Positions 1 through 11,256 of a stretch of 64,000 bases of DNA are shown piece after piece. This DNA is from Microglena sp. YARC (taxonomy: Eukaryota > Chlorophyta > Chlorophyceae > Chlamydomonadales > Chlamydomonadaceae). Position 1 is the first letter of the stretch. Every line of letters starts with the position of its first letter. The DNA lies in the NCBI GenBank assembly GCA_022414725.1, contig CM039465.1, forward strand, positions 20,420,690 to 20,484,689, written 5' to 3'. Under the pieces are notes generated by a model, which was not told the DNA's origin, searched no databases, and was given only the letters and a program-made list of their open reading frames with translations. The position numbers were made by a program, and so were the translations under genes.

Positions 1-2
1 GA

Positions 3-2147
3 GGGCCTGCTGCCGGCTTTGAGAAACTCACTGATAAAAATGGTGTTTCTTGGTCGCGCGGCATTCGCAGCACCATCGTTAGCAATGGCTGCGACCTTAT
101 CCTTCCTCCGGAGGTTAGGGTTCCTACTGATTGGCTTGATGATTGCGCGCCAGCGGCCTCTGCTGCCGGAGAGGAGTCTCCTTCCGCCATCGTGGAAGCC
201 ACCCCCCCCAGTTATTCCTCCATCTTTCCGATTCCTTCTCCTTATGTTCAACGCCTCTCTCCTGAGGTTGAGGACGTTCTAATGAATCTTTGCTGTGTCC
301 AGACACAGTCCATTCAGTATTCTTCGGGTCCTGTGCCGCCAACTGCCCAGTTCTGGGGTGGCTGCCAATCTGATGATTACCTGACTGAAGATGAGGAGGA
401 CTTCAACCGTTCTGACTCTGATGATTTGAAGAGTGCTACGAGTGGCGACTACGGTGGAGTGACTCCGACTGCTGCTACCAGGGTCTTTGAGACTTCTACA
501 GTTTCGCCTGTGTATGAGCCTGCTCCTCAGTCGGCGCCTCTGCCTGCACCTACGCCAGCGCCTCAGCATGCACCTCTGCTTGCGCCTCCTCCACCGGTCC
601 ACCCGGAGGTGGCCAAGCCGTCTTTGCTGCAAAGCTCTGCGTCCTTCACCACCACCAACCCTATGGAGCGAGGCCTTCCTGGCTACAACACTCATGCTCG
701 AGAAGCTGCTGCCACGGCTGTCCGCACATCTGCTGCTGGCACTTCGCGGGAGCCCCCTCCGCCACCGCCTGTGGATCTGCCTCCTCCTTCGATCCCACGC
801 CCTCCAGTCTTGACTTCGCGGTCTCGCGATTCTTGGGAGCATCTACTCTCTGGTGGACCTCCTCCTAATCTACAGCTGCGGGACTTCCGTCTTGTCCGCC
901 GAGCTCAATCCGAGCTTGGATCTTTGGATGGCATCTTGTACGGTAGGCTGGATTATAAGGCCACTCAGGCCAATGTTGATCTCAAGGGTCGTGTTCGGCG
1001 TGTGATGGCATTCACTGAGCTAGGTCTCAAGTGCCGGTCTTTTCTAGGGCCTGTTCCGGAAGGGATTAGATATCCTCCTGCTCTTGGGGTTACGTTTGGT
1101 GGTGTAGGGCGTAGGAATGCTGATTTGAAGGGTTACCAGTGGTTGAAGGTTCCTCGCCCTCTCTGTCCTGTTAGGCCTGATTTCGAACTGGAAGTGAGTT
1201 TTGCGCGGTCCCTGCCTGATGTTAGGAACATAGATGACCAGCGCGCGTATGACGCTGGTCTTGCGGCTGAGTATTTCCTGGAGGTTCGTAAGTCTTTGGC
1301 ACCCCTGACCCCTGCTCCTGCTGCTGGAACTTCGGCCTCTCATGGTGAGTCTCGTGTAGATCCTGCACTGTTGGGTTTTAGTGCCCTGCCCCTGGACCGT
1401 CAGGAGTTCATGTGTTTGACCATGATGCTTGCTAACATGACGGATGCGATGGTCAAGGTGTATCAGGATTTCGCCACTCCTCGGGATATCTTGATCGATA
1501 TCCGGAGGAAGGAGTCTGATGCCCTTGCCGCTCGTGTCCCTCTCATGCTCATCGAGCTTCAAGGTGCATCCATGAGCCATTCTGAACGTGTGGATGATTT
1601 CTTTCGCATGGTCCGCGGTCTGTGCACTGACCTCCGCAGTGCTGGGTATCCACAGACTCAGCGTCATGCCATGAACACTATCGTTCAGGGTATTCGTCTT
1701 CCTCGCTTCGACTCCCTGCGGATCGAATTTGGTACGTTGCTGTACCTATCGAAGCCTGTTGATTACTGGACCTGTCTTGCAGAGTATAGGTCGTTAGATT
1801 TCTTGAATGTGTCGCTCCCCAAGTCGGACTCCAGGCATCCTGGTTGGTCCCGGGACACTCCCCAAGTCCCTGCCAATGCTGCTTTCCAGCGTGGGCGGGG
1901 ACCTGGTGCTCAGGGTTCCGGGTCTACCAAGCGATACCTGGATTGCGCTTGGGGACCTTGTCCTCACAAGAGAACCCACTCGGAGGACCGCTGCTGGACG
2001 AAGCACCCGCACCTGCGAAAGAACAAGGCTGGTGCACCGGGCAGTGAACCCGTGCCCATTGCCTTGGCCCTTCCAGGTACGCTGTCTCGAAAGCAGTTGT
2101 CCTCCTTGCAGGCTCAGATTGATGGGTTTGCCATGTCCAAGAACTAG
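3..2147 (+). CDS. gag: copia gag polyprotein, copy 1 (N-terminus outside window)
   Basis: Gag forms the retrotransposon particle and packages the RNA. The frame is open from the window edge (base 3) to a TAG at 2145-2147, so no start codon is visible; copy 3 starts about six codons further upstream. The protein has an N-terminal block shared by all three copies (GVSW, RGIRS, SNGCD). A Pro/Ala/Ser-rich linker follows, then a helical gag core (DFFRMVRGLCTDLRSAGYPQ and similar) typical of copia gag. Near the C-terminus is a zinc-knuckle-like motif with spacing C-X4-C-X5-H-X4-C, which differs from the usual C-X2-C-X4-H-X4-C. The frame is uninterrupted. Pol follows in the same frame directly after the TAG. 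Confidence 0.88.
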   Translation, partial: GPAAGFEKLTDKNGVSWSRGIRSTIVSNGCDLILPPEVRVPTDWLDDCAPAASAAGEESPSAIVEATPPSYSSIFPIPSPYVQRLSPEVEDVLMNLCCVQTQSIQYSSGPVPPTAQFWGGCQSDDYLTEDEEDFNRSDSDDLKSATSGDYGGVTPTAATRVFETSTVSPVYEPAPQSAPLPAPTPAPQHAPLLAPPPPVHPEVAKPSLLQSSASFTTTNPMERGLPGYNTHAREAAATAVRTSAAGTSREPPPPPPVDLPPPSIPRPPVLTSRSRDSWEHLLSGGPPPNLQLRDFRLVRRAQSELGSLDGILYGRLDYKATQANVDLKGRVRRVMAFTELGLKCRSFLGPVPEGIRYPPALGVTFGGVGRRNADLKGYQWLKVPRPLCPVRPDFELEVSFARSLPDVRNIDDQRAYDAGLAAEYFLEVRKSLAPLTPAPAAGTSASHGESRVDPALLGFSALPLDRQEFMCLTMMLANMTDAMVKVYQDFATPRDILIDIRRKESDALAARVPLMLIELQGASMSHSERVDDFFRMVRGLCTDLRSAGYPQTQRHAMNTIVQGIRLPRFDSLRIEFGTLLYLSKPVDYWTCLAEYRSLDFLNVSLPKSDSRHPGWSRDTPQVPANAAFQRGRGPGAQGSGSTKRYLDCAWGPCPHKRTHSEDRCWTKHPHLRKNKAGAPGSEPVPIALALPGTLSRKQLSSLQAQIDGFAMSKN
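2145..2147 (+). other. in-frame TAG between gag and pol, copy 1
   Basis: Gag and pol lie in one frame separated only by this TAG. The context is AAC-TAG-GAG-GTA-CGC, almost the same as in copy 3 and similar in copy 2. That conservation suggests a functional readthrough site rather than a random mutation. Confidence 0.7.
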
Positions 2148-5100
2148 GAGGTACGCTCTGTCCTATTCTCTTGCACATCGAAGTTCTCTAATGTGTGTAG
2201 CCCGAGCCTATCTGAGGGTGTCTGGCATGTGGACTCTGGAGCTGGAATGTCTATCACAGGTGATAAGTCTTTGTTCACTGCGTAAAATGCTTCTGAACAT
2301 TGTCCTGCAGTTCGATTTGGTGATGGGGTGGTTCAACGGTCAGAGGGTATGGGATCCATTGTGTTATGTAGTGATTGGTTACCAACTTCAATCACTCTGA
2401 CCAATGTTCTCTACATACCTCACTGTCCGGTGAACCTCCTGTCAGTAAATGCTGTGGCTCATTCTCACCACTGCCAGGTTTCTTTTGATAGTCTTAGTTG
2501 CACTGCCACTTTACAGTGCAGACGTTTTATGGAAGCACACCCCGGGTCGATACCCGGGGACTAGCACACAGACCGTCCCCCCTCTCAGGTTTTGTCTTGC
2601 CAGCTGCATTGTGCTGGTGCTTCCCAACCGGGGTGAAACCCCCCCGTATTAAGCTGCACCGTCATGATGTGGCCACGATGCCTGCCGGTCAGGCATCGGT
2701 GGTGATTCTTTTTACTGAGGTGGCCCTACGTATACGGTGACTATGGCTAGCTCCGGCTTACGCTATGGTGTCCTTAACTTCACGTCCTGTGAGTAACGGT
2801 ATTACACGGATGTAACAATTTCAATTTCAATTTCAATTGCACTGCCACTCAGGGCTCTTCTGTTCTCTGGTCTTTCCCTGCCTCCAGTGATGGTGTTTAC
2901 AAGTTTACATGTAGGCCTTGTGGCACCACCCGTGGCTGTTTGATTAGTGCTGACCATTGCCCAGTTTTTGCACTTGATGTTGATGAGGACGGTGGAGTTG
3001 TTATCCCTACCACTCCTGAATGGCTGTGGCATAGGCGGCTGGGTCACCCCGGCTATGATGCCATGCGCAGACTTGTCAAGAAGGGTATGGTTAAGAGCTT
3101 ACCCCTCTCACTCAAACAGGTGCAGAAACTGGCTAAGATCCCTTGTGATGCTTGTCAGAAGGCTAAGGGCAAACGTCTCCCTTTTCCTAAAGAAAGCACC
3201 ACTAAGATCCGTGCACCTCTCCAACGCCTTCACTTGGATATCATGGGACCAGTTCATATTAGGGGCCTGCGTGGGGAGTTTTATATTCTGTGCCTCACAG
3301 ACCAATACTCTGGCTATGCTGAGGTATTGTGCTTGAGGTCCAGGGATGAAGCTCCCTTAGCAGTTCAAACTATCATCCTCAGATGGATGAATCAGCTGCA
3401 TGGGTTTTCCTTTAAGTGTCTGAGATCTGACAGGGCTAAGGAGTTTGTAGTTAAGTGGTTCGAGGATTGGCTGATATCGGTTGGTGCAGTGCATGAGTTA
3501 TCGTTGGCATACACTGCACAGCAGAATGCAACTGTGGAGAGGTACAATGGGGTCTTACAGTCTGTAGCTAGGAGCATCCACCTGGAGTCTAAACTAGCTA
3601 AGTCTTTCTGGCCCTATGCCTTCCTAGCTGCTTGTTACCTTCGTAATCGGCTGCCCAATCAGGGAGACAGAACTCCATACGAGCTGTTCTTTGGGGTTGT
3701 GCCTGATGTGTCGTTGTTGCGTGTGTTTGGTTGCCCTTGCTACGTCACGTTAGTCAATGGGAAGAAACGCAACAAGCTAGACGAAAGGGCGTTATCTGGT
3801 AGACTGGTTGGGTATTCCCTAGTGAGTAAGGGTTATTTTGTTTGGGTTCCTAAGTTGCGCCAGGTAGTAGAGAGTCGTGATGTACTTTTCTATGAACAGT
3901 TTAGCTATAACTGCATACCTGGGCTGTCCCCTTATGACGGGTCTCCGTATGTTTCTCGCATCCCTGACGCTATCAACGGACACATGCCTGAGTCTGCAGT
4001 TAATGCCTTAGATCCTTTACCAACCCCAATTGTCGACCGCTGCCCTGGTCATGGGATGACTTTGCGTCCCAGGTCAGGGGCTGATGGTGCTGCATTGCGT
4101 GTGAAGGTACTGGGCGGGCGGGATTCCGAAGTTCCTTCAGACAGTGATTTACCCGAATCTCAGGGGGTCGCCAGGCCCTCCTCTGCGCCACGTTCCGTCG
4201 GCGAAGCTCTAGGATTAAGACAGCCTCAGGTCATAGTGGAGCCTGTCACAGGTCCATTGTCTAATAGTCGCCAACCTCCGGCCACCTCGGATGGCTCGCA
4301 GGCGTTGGTTCCCCCTTCGCCTCCTGCCGTCCCTGGTGGATTATCCGGGTCAAGCCCATGTGATGATGTAGCCGTCACCGAAAGTGTGAGTGATGACCTT
4401 GAACACTGGTCTGGTTCCGATACTGCGTACGGCTGGGATGTACCGGTCGACCCAGGATTCGTTGATATAGAGGCAAAGAATGCCGGCCTTGTTCAACCAG
4501 GCAGTAGTTCTGCACCGGGGGCTGTACTACCGGTTACTGCTGATATTGCTGATACCCCTGCTACTCATGTACAAGTAAACTGCTTGTACGTGGGGGCATA
4601 CATTTCCACCTCCACTGAACTAACCTATAAAGCTGCTATGCTTCCTACCAACCCTGACAGGGATCAATGGCTGCTTGCTATGAAGGATGAGATGGCGTCC
4701 CTACATGCCCATGGTACTTGGGTACTCACTCCACAGCCTCCTAAGCAGAGGATCCTGTCTGGCAGGTGGTTATTTGTGAAGAAGGTTGGGGTTGATGGTT
4801 CTGTGCGCTTTAAGGTACGTTTTGTGGTCCGTGGTTTTCTGCAGCGTCCTGGGCTGGACTTTCATGACGTATATGCCCCCGTCTCCTCTAAAGCAGGTCT
4901 GAGGGTGCTCCTTGCTGCCATCACTCATAGGAAAATGTTTGTTCGGCAGCTGGACATCAAGACTGCATTTCTGAATGCTAAGCTGGAACCTGGTCTGGAC
5001 CTGTACTGCCACCAGCCTGAGGGCTTTAAGGTACTTGGTCCTAACGGTGTTCCCCTTGTGTGCAAGCTGATCAAGTCCCTTTATGGTTTGAAGCAGGCGC

Positions 5101-6194
5101 CCAGGGCTTGGAGTATGGATGTCAAGCGGGTTTTGGTTGCACATGGGTTTACTATGTGCAAGGCAGAACCTGCTCTGTATTTTAGGAGGGATTCTTTTGG
5201 TGGGTGGAGCTATGTCCTGACCTATGTTTATGATTTTATCTGAGCTTTTAGTGAGCTGGCTTTATATGCTTTGCTGATCAAGGCTATGGAGAAAGCTGGC
5301 TGGGAGGTCAAGGAAATGGGTGTACCGGTTCAGTTCCTCTCATTGGACATGGCTTGTACACTTGACTCTGAAGGCAGGTGCGTACAGATCAACCTCTCCC
5401 AGCACTCCTACATTGTTGATCTGGTGGAGCAGTTTGGTCTTACTGCTGCTGCCAAGCCCAAGTTTTCTGCCCCCATGGCCAAGTCCACCGTCACTGACCC
5501 ACCTGGAGACCCCCTGCCCTCTAATAGCCAGTACCTCTCTCTTGTAGGTGCTTTGCTATACCTGGCTACTTGCACCAGGCCTGATATTTCTTTTGCTGTG
5601 AGCTACCTATCCAGGTTTTCTGCTCACCCTACCGTTCCCCTCTGGGGGGCAGCCAAGCGTTTGCTCTTGTATTTGAGGTCATATTCCCACCTGGGAATCA
5701 CTTACACCCACAGCCCTGATTTCTCTTTTACTGTCTTTAGTGACTCATCCTTTGCTGATAATGGGTCTGACAGGAGGTCTCAGACTGGCTTTGCTGTGCT
5801 TGCTGGGGGGTGCATAGTGAACTGGATGAGCAAGAGGCAGCCTACTGTTGCCATTAGCTCTAGTGAGGCTGAGTATCAGGCCCTGTCTCAGGCTGCCAGG
5901 GAGGTGCAATGGTTGAAGAAGTTGAGGGTAGATCTGGGTCTGCCTTGTGCCCTGGTTACCATTCAGGGTGACAACTTAGGGTCTCTGAGTTGTGCCAATG
6001 ACTGGCAGCTACTCACTCGCAGCAAGCACATTGATGTTATTCATCACTACATCAAGGAGCTGGTGGAGGAGGGCCAACTGGATGTTGCCTATGTTAACAC
6101 TAAGGACAAATGTGCTGACCCCTTCACCAAGCCCCTTGATCCTGCTGTGTTCTGGCGGTTTGTCCGAATGCTTGGAATGACCGCTTCTAAATAG
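2148..6194 (+). pseudogene. pol: copia pol, copy 1, inactivated
   Basis: Pol should supply protease, integrase, reverse transcriptase and RNase H. The protease motif DSGAG is visible just after the gag TAG. The integrase has its HHCC zinc finger (HRRLGH ... CDAC) and the D, D, E catalytic positions (LDIMGP, SDRAKEF, VERYNG). RT and RNase H (FSDSSFAD, SSSEAEYQ) follow. The gene is dead in this copy. A TAA lies at 2283-2285. A 326-bp insertion plus a 13-bp duplication interrupts it at 2511. The RT motif YVDD reads YVYD at 5223-5234, and a TGA follows at 5241-5243. The frame is otherwise kept throughout, because insertion plus duplication totals 339 bp, a multiple of three. The final stop is at 6192-6194. 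Confidence 0.92.
2511..2836 (+). mobile_element. SINE-like insertion in copia pol
   Basis: The 326-bp insert is flanked by a perfect 13-bp direct repeat, TTGCACTGCCACT (2498-2510 and 2837-2849), which occurs once at the matching place in copies 2 and 3. Its 3' end is a short tandem repeat of TTTCAA. Near the 5' end is a tRNA B-box-like sequence (GGTCGATACC) inside a 20-bp palindrome of CCCCGGGT and ACCCGGGG around CGAT. There is no coding capacity. A long variable-length target duplication, simple-repeat tail and pol III-like box together indicate LINE-dependent retroposition of a SINE. No second copy was seen in the window, and no clear A box. Confidence 0.72.
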
Positions 6195-6502
6195 GGTCAT
6201 TTTTTTCTGGTTACATCGGTTTCTTTGGTTATCATTGTTTGGCATTAGGTTCCTATTCCCGGATCGGGTTTTCTATACCGTTGTTACCCATCTTTGATAT
6301 TCGGGTTTTCCTCCTTTTCTACCTTGGCAAAATTTTGTGTTTTGCCTTGTTTTATTCCTTCCTTTAACCCTTTGGGTTTCATTTGAAGTTCTCTTGATTT
6401 TCGGAGTTCTTTGATTTTTTTTTATCTGTTACATATAGTTCTATGTCCCCAGTGCCATAGGTGGAGAAGTAGTATTGTATGTCACCTGTGTCATAGGTGG
6501 AG
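6195..6502 (+). other. 3' untranslated region of copia copy 1
   Basis: This T-rich stretch between the pol stop and the 3' LTR is closely similar to the same interval in copies 2 and 3, including the phrase GGCATTAGGTTCCTATTCCC. It ends with repeated CATAGGTGGAG motifs. The last of these abuts the LTR and may serve as the polypurine tract. Confidence 0.7.
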
Positions 6503-6857
6503 TGTCAGCATGAATTGCGGTGCTCTCACGCGTTTTATGACTTGGGGGCTACTTATGTACTTCCTTAGAACCATCGGCTCTGCCAGTACTGTGCCAGCTT
6601 CCCGTAGACTGTGTCATCCTTCATGACTCAGTGACAGCTTCCTGTTGGCTGCGTCACCGGTCTCACTGACACGCATGCCCGGCTTAAGATTCCTGGCTTA
6701 GGTTCTAGTCAGGTTACAGGCACCCGCCTCTCCCACCGCTGGTGTCCTTTGGCGTCCGCCTGTCCTTGTAATGCTATTCTCGTCTCCGTGTATAGATTGG
6801 CGCGTCTGTTCCGCTGCAACATCTCTGTCCACTCTACGGAGTGTATTCTAGCTGATA
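6503..6857 (+). repeat. 3' LTR of copia copy 1
   Basis: It begins TGTCAGCATGAAT and ends AGCTGATA, matching the LTRs of copies 2 and 3, which begin TATCAGC and end GCTGATA. At 355 bp it is longer and more diverged than the 315-324 bp LTRs of the other copies. This fits an older subfamily. Confidence 0.88.
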
Positions 6858-8264
6858 ATAGCCAGGCTATAAATGGAAATATCGTGATATCGTACGATGT
6901 CAGTTTTTATATCGCACGATAAATGTACCGGGCGATGAAGTCCACGATAGCCCTAACTATGTCATACTGTCTGGGTGTCCAGATATGGAGCCTCAAGGGG
7001 GGGGGGGGGGGGGGAGGGGGGGGTCTAGGGGTGAAAATAACATCTGAACATGCGGTCTGCCAACTTTATTCTTGCCCCGACCCTCTGCCAAACTTTGCCC
7101 AAGCAACCCAGAAAAAGTGCCATGTGTGTAGGAGGGTGTTGCTATGCATCCTACTGACCTTTGTGGCAATTGTGTTTGACCTGACCGTTATGAGTTCATG
7201 ATTTAGCAGCTCATAACTGCAGGAGAGAAAAAAGATCGCCATATTATTATATGACTGCGTTACATTGGAGGGAAGTAAAAAGAAAAGTACATAACAGAAT
7301 ATGGCAAAAATCCGGGATGGCTCTGTCCAAACTCTTGACCACTGTTTATTGTTTTGCCTACGTAGGGTACGTACTATAAGCTACTTAAGGCTACGTACTA
7401 CGACATGCCATTTCTCTTCTCTTCACCTCCAGTTAGTGCTAAAACTCCGGGATTCATTTTACCGCTAATTAGCCCTAATAAGACCCCCCCTTCGAACCCT
7501 AGATAGATTCTAGCTGCCTGATATGCTGTTAGTTCATGTCAAAAAAGAACGAGAATGAGAAGTACGTGTACAAGTATTCCACAAAATAGTGGCCAGGGCA
7601 CCGGAAATATACTGAGGCGTCACCTTGTATGTGGCTTTTGAATCCCCAACAACTGAAAACGATAGTGAGCACATCATTTGATCACAAAACAATATACAAC
7701 AGCACAAAAATACTATGAAATATATCATGATATACCAGCAGATAAGCGCCTCATCTACTGCATCTATTGGCAAACTAAGAGAAGTCTCTCAACAAACGAA
7801 GGAGAGGGAGTACGCCAAAAATCTCTCAACAAACTAAGGACAGAGAGGTTTCGGGTTTAGGGCACACAAGCTATACCTATTGATTTTGAAGCCGAAGGCC
7901 ATAGCTGCAGGCCGAGAAGGGGCATGAGGTCGGCCTATAGTAACAGCTACAGACATAGAAGTCTATATCTTGGATAGTGATGCAAGTTTTATTTTTTGCA
8001 GCCATTGCAACAGGCATGTACTGAAATATATTGCATGGGCCTGTTGCACAAGATTCGGGTACAGCATTGAATACCGGTACATCCGATTCAATGCTGGACC
8101 ATAACAACGAGCCGGCAACAACGGCCACAGGAGTGGCATGTTTTGGCCTGCAGCAAGCACTGCAGGCATTTCAGGTTTCTTCTCTATGCTGGTTCATCAG
8201 GTTTCTTCTCTCTACAAACATGTCATCACACTCTAGAGTAGCAATCTCGGCAGTCATATCTAGG
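6858..8264. other. no supported gene; low-complexity and palindromic DNA
   Basis: Near 6884-6945 are short palindromes of the type ATATCGTGATATCG. A near-pure G tract lies at about 6999-7021. Short ORFs here lack recognisable domains or convincing splice sites. At 8165-8245 is a segment (CAGGTTTCTTCTCT ... CATCACACTC) repeated at about 8445-8510 on the other side of the AT-rich repeat. Confidence 0.5.
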
Positions 8265-8440
8265 GATCCGAAAATCATATGATACTGACCAAAGGCTAGT
8301 ATGATATCATACAAATTGCATCATTAGATTTTGTATGTAAATGGTAACTTAAGCCTAGTCAGACTGCCGGCATCATATGATCTCATATGGTGACATGATA
8401 CCATATTATATCATGTTGCCGTTTCCTAGTCTTATCAGGT
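8265..8440. repeat. AT-rich palindromic MITE-like repeat, family B, copy 1
   Basis: The segment is full of CATATGAT and ATGATATCAT palindromes. It shares a longer phrase (AAATGGTAACTTAAGCCTAG followed by TCAGACTGCCGGCATC) with 42680-42975. Two dispersed, non-coding, inverted-repeat-rich copies suggest a MITE. The exact ends and target duplication are not clear. Confidence 0.5.
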
Positions 8441-8674
8441 TTATTCTCTCTGCAAGCATAAAAGGTTTCTTCTTTCTGCAAGCATGACATCACACTCCTG
8501 AGTAGCAACAGCCATGGGCATGGCATCACGACACTTAGGACCATCGGAGTCTCAGTTCCGAGTTCGCTTCACTCATGTGGATGCTCCAAATATCGTACAT
8601 TTGACACGGAAGGTGAGAAGGCCACGAGTGACCCTCCCTGTAAAATGGTACCAGCCTTGCTGCTGATATCAAAA

Positions 8675-9283
8675 TCATACATAGCCGTAGAACTGGGCCA
8701 CAATAAGGGCAAACATTAAGAGAAATACCACAACGGCAGGCAGATATAAAACGACTCTTTCGCCAAAACTGGTCTGCAGAGCAGAAAAGATTCTAACAGC
8801 AGTTTTAGGAACCAAACTCCAATCAGCTGCACTCAGTTGGTGCACCAAGACGGGGATGTCCTCTCCAGCATACAATGGGGCCTTATAAGGAAGGGTACTG
8901 TAGCTGCAGCTTCGGAGTCCCTTGTTTGGAGATACCCCAGTCCAGGATTCCTTTCGGCTGGAGGAATATCCAGCACTGCAGAAGGAGTGCTGTTTGACTG
9001 GCAAAGCCCATTTCCTTAGGAACTGGGTCTGTGTTTCGGCCACAGGGGGAAGCTTAAACGTTTTTGTGCCCCAGCTGCCACCTGAATCCTGCACATTGAA
9101 GCTGTAAGAACCAACTGTAGTCCTCAGTTTCCTGTCACCGCACCCCCCTGGGGATGCTGTTAGGACAGAGGCTGACTGGATGGAGTCTGGCCATATGGAG
9201 TCTGACTCGCCTGTGTTACCTCCACTGACATTCAAGCTTGCATATGCATTAAGCTCCATCATGTTGCAATCTGCCTTAGAAGC
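8675..9283 (-). CDS. last exon of an unrecognised gene with a C-terminal membrane anchor
   Basis: The open segment encodes about 202 residues if it starts at the 3' splice site CTCATAG with the first codon at 9283-9281 (A-S-K-A-D). The first in-frame ATG is at 9262. The C-terminus is a strongly hydrophobic helix of roughly 22 residues (LPAVVVFLLMFALIVAQF) ending three residues before the stop, as in tail-anchored proteins. The rest is polar with no motif I recognise. Upstream on the same strand are other splice-bounded open pieces (9935-10038), so this is probably the 3' exon of a multi-exon gene. The function is unknown; transcript evidence would be decisive. Confidence 0.5.
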   Translation of the reverse strand, partial: ASKADCNMMELNAYASLNVSGGNTGESDSIWPDSIQSASVLTASPGGCGDRKLRTTVGSYSFNVQDSGGSWGTKTFKLPPVAETQTQFLRKWALPVKQHSFCSAGYSSSRKESWTGVSPNKGLRSCSYSTLPYKAPLYAGEDIPVLVHQLSAADWSLVPKTAVRIFSALQTSFGERVVLYLPAVVVFLLMFALIVAQFYGYV

Positions 9284-9934
9284 CTATGAGGAGGGACAGA
9301 GCAGAGAGGCAAGTCAGTATTTTTACAATGTAGTGGCAGCTTTAAGCTGGAGTGGCAAGCCTACATGCAGGGAGAGGGACCCGAAATAATAAATAAATTC
9401 ATCTGTTTGATTGTACATATCCAAGTGTACTGCGCCGCGAACGTTTGAATAACAGCAATTTCTGGAAATAGGGTATCGCACGTCTAAATGCTGTGCACCC
9501 TCTGTTAGACAAGAAACAGCAAGCAAACTCACGTTCGTTAGCAGCTGGAAAGTGTGGTGCTCGATCATTTAGATTAGGCTAGCTGCCTGTATCCATCTGA
9601 TATATTTTGTGCAACCACCTGAAACTCTTGAGCCTCAACTGGGCAGTGAAGAACCTAGGTGAGTGCAACAGATATGACAGGCATGACACGTATTGCCTTA
9701 TTATACCGATATCTGATATGGGCAAACCCCATGGCATGCCCATATAAATCATTCACTGTTCATGTTCATCTATCCAGGTACCTGAAGTAAGTACTCCCCT
9801 ACACACTGCTGTAAGAACTAAGGTTGGAGCTGGACTGTACTTCGTATCAGCTTTGGGCTTCAAGGATTGTCGGGAAATGATAACTAAGGAACTATGCTTC
9901 CCCGATTGAACATTCTTTTCTGGCATCTGCTCAC

Positions 9935-10038
9935 CTTCGAGGAAGATTCGCTGAATCGTCGGCCAGCGACTCTTCTGGAAATCTCGGCTCGGGTATCGGG
10001 CTGAAGTGGGAAAGGCACTTTTCAAACGTTCATGCGTC
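9935..10038 (-). CDS. probable internal exon of the same minus-strand gene
   Basis: This open 104-nt segment is bounded by a good 3' splice site (TTGTGTTGCAG) at its start and a good 5' splice site (GAAG then GTGAGC) at its end. It encodes a basic, aromatic-rich peptide (SRDFQKSRWPTIQRIF in part). No domain is recognised. Its link to the exon at 8675-9283 is inferred only from strand, spacing and splice quality. Exons between 9283 and 9935 and upstream of 10038 are uncertain. Confidence 0.35.
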
Positions 10039-11050
10039 CTGCAACACAACACAAGAGATGGGTTATCAGCGAAGCTGGGGGGCGAGGCGTCGAAAGGAGA
10101 GCCAGTGCAGTTCTGGTATGGAAACCTCGTACAAGGGCGATTTAACGGATCGTATGACTAATTCGCATGTGAATCGCCCCTGCATTGTACTCATGGCGCA
10201 GAACGGTCTAAGGAAAATGAACAGTCAATCGAGCCCTGTGGATTCCCTGCTGTTCTCTCGTCTTGTCTTAAGCATATAACCGGGCAAGCAGCGGCAAAGC
10301 GAACAACCACCGTGCCTGCTGAACCTAGGGCAGAGAGAGCTGAGCGCACTACGGCAAGACCGCGACTTCGGATTATAATACCATTCGGATATGGTTACGT
10401 CCAGCGTGGATAAAATCGAATGCCAAATGCTCCCAAGTGACACAAAGGTCAGTCGGGATGGAAAACACAACGAAAGCATCCCAAGTCAAGGACGGCCATA
10501 CAGTATGTCAGCTCGTGGCGTCTAGGAAAGCTTCACAAAAACTAGGTAAGGAGGTGTAAAAGATGCTCGGGGCAGCCATATACTACACGGAATCGTTCCC
10601 AATCGGACATCACGTTTTCCCCATTGATCACAGGAGGCGAGGACCCTTCTGAAGTTTTCGGCTTCATCTCGTGCGTAAGGCAATATCCGAGGGGATGCGC
10701 TCGCGCTCGCCTCCACCCCAAATAAGCCGTCCAGGTGATCAATGCTGGCGCGTGGCGAATAGAGGGTGACAGTTGAGGTGGTGGTGTGCAATGCACAACC
10801 CCCCGTTCTCTTCCTACAGGAGCTGGGCATCTCGTTTGTCTGAACCTACCTGCGTCGACAATGTCGAGCTGAAGGAAGGCGAAAGCAATGTGTAGAGTTT
10901 GGTAGGATCAATGAATCGAGCTTGGTAGAAACAATGAGTCGAGCTTGGTTGAAACGGAGTTGGCCGTGATAATGCTTATTTCCTGGGGGTGCACGCATAT
11001 GTAATGAACAACCGTTCTAAACCTCTGTCCTTATGCATGTGGCGAAAAAT

Positions 11051-11087
<37 letters not shown>

Positions 11088-11256
11088 ACCAAATCCCACA
11101 TGCGCCTACGTGGAAGCCGTGGCCACTTTTCCACTCCCAGCCGCTTCCAGCCTGGAAATATCCAAGATTCGGCCACCTATTCCGACCACCACTTCCGATC
11201 GCACCAGGGGATCTGGGCGGATCTGGGTCCCGCACAGGAAATACACCGCAAGGAGT
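10039..11256. other. unassigned DNA with a 35-base poly-C tract
   Basis: Minus-strand open segments between 10225 and 10830 could be further exons of the gene at 8675-10038, but I cannot place them with confidence. A pure run of 35 C lies at 11052-11086. ORFs crossing it encode polyproline or polyglycine and are artefacts of the tract. Confidence 0.4.

Larger units (their letters stand above)
1..6857 (+). mobile_element. Ty1/copia LTR retrotransposon, copy 1 (5' end outside window)
   Basis: This is a copia-order element: gag, then aspartic protease, integrase, reverse transcriptase and RNase H. It enters from the left edge inside gag, so its 5' LTR is not in the window. It closes with a 3' LTR at 6503-6857. 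It is the same family as copies 2 and 3, sharing the gag N-terminus, the gag-TAG-pol layout and the LTR ends. It is defective: pol has stop codons at 2283-2285 and 5241-5243, the RT catalytic motif is changed, and a SINE-like sequence sits in pol. The window starts inside it, so its target duplication cannot be checked; the right-hand candidate is ATAGC at 6858-6862. Confidence 0.93.

Noticed and set aside
487..842. Arg/Leu-rich ORFs overlapping gag on both strands
   Set aside because: They are alternate-frame readings of the Pro-rich gag linker, and the same shadows occur in all three copies.
2145..2147. TAG as a reassigned sense codon in the organism
   Set aside because: The host ankyrin gene and pol ORFs do not use in-frame TAG as sense; the signal is limited to the gag-pol junction.
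4770..5144. Minus-strand ORF opposite the RT domain
   Set aside because: The same antisense ORF appears opposite RT in copies 1 and 2; it is a codon-usage shadow without its own conservation signal.
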